Source: CAZNAQ01 sp964585585 (GTDB lineage: Bacteria > Patescibacteriota > Patescibacteriia > Patescibacteriales > JAGXOH01). From it: a stretch of DNA of 8,552 bases. Below the pieces are notes generated by a model that was not told where the DNA came from, did no database searches, and saw only the letters and a list, made by a program, of their open reading frames with translations. Positions within the stretch are counted from its first letter, which is position 1. Each line of letters starts with the position of its first letter. Shown one piece after another: positions 7,053 to 8,552 of this stretch. A program made the position numbers and the translations under genes. Where the stretch lies: assembly GCA_964585585.1 (NCBI GenBank), contig CAZPEL010000036.1, positions 1 to 8,552 of the forward strand, given 5' to 3'.

Positions 7053-7268
7053 GTGCAAAATTTAAAATGGGAAAGTCCGAATGGTATTGTTCTGGCGCTC
7101 GTAAAATTTAAACTCTCAACGGGTAGCTTCCCATCGGGGAAGGAATTGGACCACGCCCTAAGGGAGGCCTATCCCTCATCCCGGCATGTTAAGAGAGTTT
7201 TTGGGAGTTTGAACAAAGCTAAAAAGGAAGCCGGAAGGGTTTTCCCGGTGTTGCAACATTGCAAATAA
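7053..7268 (+). CDS. 71-residue protein with a single HNHR-like (homing endonuclease-associated repeat) domain
   Basis: The start is taken as GTG at 7053, 5 nt after the SD AGGAGG (7042-7047). The in-frame TTG at 6975 is unlikely because it is part of the -35 box. Residues about 12-61 match the pattern I know for the homing endonuclease-associated repeat (HNHR): a helix, then G-x-FPSGKEL (24-32), then PSSRHVKRVFGSLNKAKKEAG (41-61, diagnostic FGS-x-NKA and AG end). This repeat is usually a DNA-binding helix-turn-helix-like unit attached to HNH nucleases or found in regulators. No HNH or other nuclease residues are present, so this is a lone repeat that probably binds DNA. It is a candidate regulator of itself and of the divergent zinc-ribbon gene, which is inference. 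The sole plus-strand gene in the window, it is monocistronic with its own terminator 8 bp after the TAA. Confidence 0.82.
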   Translation: MQNLKWESPNGIVLALVKFKLSTGSFPSGKELDHALREAYPSSRHVKRVFGSLNKAKKEAGRVFPVLQHCK

Positions 7269-7269
7269 C

Positions 7270-7309
7270 AAAAAACAAACCGCAGTCTTAAAAACTGCGG
7301 TTTCTTATT
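7270..7309. terminator. Bidirectional Rho-independent terminator
   Basis: A perfect 10-bp stem (AAACCGCAGT at 7277-7286 with ACTGCGGTTT at 7294-7303) closes a 7-nt loop. It ends in TTTCTTATT on the plus strand and in a GTTTTTTGTT run on the minus strand. It lies just after the HNHR-like gene and about 50 bp past the end of the convergent 101-residue gene, so it can serve both. Confidence 0.88.
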
Positions 7310-7353
7310 GGCAAACCTTTGTAAAAATCAAAAAATAAATAATTGCCTTTCCC

Positions 7354-7659
7354 CTATCTCTTTTTTAGACCCTCCATCATCTTTTTAATGTCTTTCAGGT
7401 CTTCCCGGCTCAGGTCCATTTCGTTCCTTTTTTTGTTCAACTTGTACATTTCCTTTCTAATGGCATAGGAAGAAATGCCGCCCTTGTGCCTTAACCTGTC
7501 CTTGTACTTGCCCACCAGATCATTGACCACTTTTTTGTTCTTTTGGTCCAAATTGCCGTATCTGTGATGGGTGCGGACAAAGCTATTCAATTTTCTCTCA
7601 AACTTGTGGGAGGGCAATTCTTTGGCACTCTCCATTAATCTGTCTATATCTCTGGCCAT
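7354..7659 (-). CDS. Hypothetical basic protein, 101 residues
   Basis: I do not recognise this protein. It is very rich in Lys and Arg, has no Cys, signal peptide or membrane segment, and is probably almost all alpha-helical. A conserved-looking middle segment reads KGGISSYAIRKEMYKLNKK (about 59-77), followed by a charged helix ending in KMMEGLKKR. The charge pattern suggests a nucleic-acid or ribosome contact, but no named domain fits. Coding is supported by the open frame, a TATAAT box upstream and terminators on both sides. The ATG at 7657-7659 has no SD; the leader is AT-rich. It stands alone, convergent with the HNHR-like gene and downstream of the terminator of the peroxiredoxin gene. 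It ends in TAG, the only TAG stop here. Confidence 0.75.
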   Translation of the reverse strand: MARDIDRLMESAKELPSHKFERKLNSFVRTHHRYGNLDQKNKKVVNDLVGKYKDRLRHKGGISSYAIRKEMYKLNKKRNEMDLSREDLKDIKKMMEGLKKR

Positions 7660-7688
7660 AAAAATGATTTAATAATTAAGATATTTTT

Positions 7689-7716
7689 ATTATAACAAAT
7701 TTTTAACAAAAACCAA
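7689..7716 (-). promoter_or_regulatory. Possible promoter of the 101-residue gene
   Basis: On the minus strand a perfect -10 TATAAT (7689-7694) lies 30 nt before the ATG, with a weak -35 TTGGTT (7711-7716) at 16 bp. The -35 region overlaps the T-run of the peroxiredoxin terminator. The -10 is convincing; the -35 is not. Confidence 0.5.
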
Positions 7717-7754
7717 AAAAACTATAGAGAAATCTTTAAAGATTTCTCTATAGT
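7715..7754 (-). terminator. Terminator of the peroxiredoxin gene, built on a 34-bp perfect palindrome
   Basis: Positions 7721-7754 are a perfect palindrome of two 17-bp arms (ACTATAGAGAAATCTTT and its reverse complement). In RNA this gives a long AU-rich stem with a small UUUAAA turn. On the minus strand it is followed at once by TTTTTT (7715-7720), the layout of a Rho-independent terminator. It sits 62 bp past the peroxiredoxin stop codon. There is no comparable T-run on the plus strand. Confidence 0.82.
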
Positions 7755-7816
7755 TGATCTTGATATTTTCCGAGCTAAAAAATCAACCCGGAAATTTCGG
7801 CGAAAATAGAAAAATA

Positions 7817-8488
7817 TTATTTGAGCTTTTTGTGGCAGAACCACCAATCCAGGCATTCATGCTCCCCGGCCTTGCTCTGCTCCATCCTTTGTTTGGCCGT
7901 ATCCGAATCCGAGGCCGGAGGAATGATAACATTATCTTTGATAACCTCATTATGGGGCCAATCAGCCGGCATGGCCACTCCGTTCTGGTCGGAGATCTGC
8001 ATCGCCTTTACCGCCCTTAGGATCTCATCCATATTACGGCCCAACTCTTGGGGATAATAAAGGATGATCCGAATATTGGCCTCGGCGTCAACTATAAAAA
8101 CCGCCCGGACCGTATTGGTCCCTTTACCGGGATGGATCAGGCCCAGAGTCTCCGCCACCGCGCCGGTGTCGGCGATTATGGGAAACTGGATCTCGGTGTC
8201 CATATTTTCCTTGATCCATTCCTCCCATTTAATATGGGAAAAAACTTGGTCCACGCTCAGACCGATCAATTCGCAATTCAGTTCCCGGAATTGGTCATAC
8301 TTTTTCTGAAAGGCCACGAATTCAGTGGTGCAAACCGGAGTAAAATCCCCCGGATGACTGAACAGAACAAACCACTTACCGGCAAAATCCCGGGGTAAAT
8401 TCATCTTACCCTTGCTGGTCTGGACTGTCATATCCGGAAATTTGTCCCCTAAAAGAGGCATTGTTTTTTCTTCTTTTGTATTTTCCAT
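7817..8488 (-). CDS. Peroxiredoxin, archaeal/Prx6-like (PH1217/ApTPx type)
   Basis: This 223-residue thiol peroxidase reduces H2O2 and organic peroxides in the cytoplasm. The peroxidatic cysteine is C53 in PGDFTPVCTTEF. Typical Prx6-group features follow: IGLSVDQVFSHIKWEEWI, FPIIADTGAVAETLGLIHPG, TVRAVFIVDAEANIR, ILYYPQELGRNMDEILR and VAMPADWPHNEVI. The C-terminal CLDWWFCHKKL has the two cysteines spaced as in archaeal enzymes such as Aeropyrum ApTPx and Pyrococcus PH1217, where they take part in disulphide resolution. The long C-terminal domain points to a decamer-forming type. The reductant is unknown; no thioredoxin gene is nearby. Two starts are possible: the ATG at 8488 or the ATG at 8461 (residue 10, MPLLGDKFPDM). 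The second fits the N-terminus of relatives better and has an AGAAG purine stretch upstream. The gene has its own promoter and terminator. Close match to archaeal enzymes may reflect old transfer. Confidence 0.95.
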   Translation of the reverse strand: MENTKEEKTMPLLGDKFPDMTVQTSKGKMNLPRDFAGKWFVLFSHPGDFTPVCTTEFVAFQKKYDQFRELNCELIGLSVDQVFSHIKWEEWIKENMDTEIQFPIIADTGAVAETLGLIHPGKGTNTVRAVFIVDAEANIRIILYYPQELGRNMDEILRAVKAMQISDQNGVAMPADWPHNEVIKDNVIIPPASDSDTAKQRMEQSKAGEHECLDWWFCHKKLK

Positions 8489-8522
8489 ATTTTTAAGTTA
8501 ATTATAATTATTGAACCCTTTT

Positions 8523-8551
8523 ATTATAAAATATTCGTCTTTTAAAATCAA
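8523..8551 (-). promoter_or_regulatory. Promoter of the peroxiredoxin gene
   Basis: On the minus strand, TTGATT (8546-8551) and a perfect TATAAT (8523-8528) are 17 bp apart. The start would be near 8516, giving a leader of about 28 nt to the first ATG or 55 nt to the second. A second TATAAT (8501-8506) lies within the leader but lacks a good -35. No clear PerR- or OxyR-type operator is seen in the short stretch available. Confidence 0.75.
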
Positions 8552-8552
8552 G

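Noticed and set aside
7310..7347. Weak hairpin between GGCAA and TTGCC past the 101-residue gene
   Set aside because: The stem is only 5 bp with a long loop. The nearby 10-bp hairpin already explains termination.
7755..7816. Possible small gene or structured RNA between the peroxiredoxin stop and its terminator
   Set aside because: The 62 bp hold no start with an SD and no strong stem. It reads as an ordinary 3' untranslated region.
7754..8398. Several plus-strand open frames opposite the peroxiredoxin gene
   Set aside because: They are antisense shadows of a gene with unmistakable family motifs and have no promoter or SD of their own.
8501..8506. A second TATAAT before the peroxiredoxin gene as the main -10 box
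   Set aside because: No acceptable -35 lies 16-18 bp upstream, whereas the box at 8523-8528 has TTGATT at 17 bp.
1..8552. Alternative genetic code (TGA read as glycine)
   Set aside because: No in-frame TGA occurs in any of the genes translated here, and glycine is encoded by ordinary GGN codons.

Overview
The window looks like a chromosomal piece from a Candidate Phyla Radiation (Patescibacteria, Parcubacteria-like) bacterium. The evidence is indirect. It has a large DUF4012 membrane protein, a single-pass protein with DUF11-like extracytoplasmic repeats, a short AmmeMemoRadiSam-type radical SAM enzyme and very small lone genes. It also has lysine-rich cytoplasmic tails, AT-rich DNA and several starts without a Shine-Dalgarno (SD) sequence. 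The standard code fits: no in-frame TGA occurs in the genes I read, so the TGA=Gly code of Gracilibacteria/SR1 is unlikely. The seven complete genes end in TAA six times and TAG once.

Positions 1-6668 hold a minus-strand cluster of four tightly packed genes, read from right to left: a radical SAM protein (amrS-like), a GT4 glycosyltransferase, a DUF4012 protein, and a large membrane-anchored surface protein that runs off the left edge. Gaps are 17 bp, an 8 bp overlap and 6 bp, so they probably form one operon with its promoter at about 6675-6702. That promoter lies so close to the ATG that the transcript is probably leaderless. The last three genes look like a cell-envelope module. The link of the radical SAM enzyme to it is positional only.

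Positions 6669-7310 are the most unusual part. Two tiny genes diverge from back-to-back promoters whose -35 boxes form an inverted repeat. The minus-strand gene encodes a 49-residue zinc-ribbon protein resembling the zinc ribbon at the C-terminus of class III ribonucleotide reductase (NrdD). The plus-strand gene encodes a 71-residue protein resembling one homing-endonuclease-associated repeat (HNHR), without a nuclease. Each has a strong SD and its own terminator.

Positions 7310-8552 hold two minus-strand single genes with their own signals. One encodes an unrecognised, very basic 101-residue protein. The other encodes an archaeal-type (PH1217/ApTPx-like) peroxiredoxin with a near-consensus promoter and a palindromic terminator. 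I saw no tRNA, rRNA, CRISPR array, insertion sequence or prophage gene.
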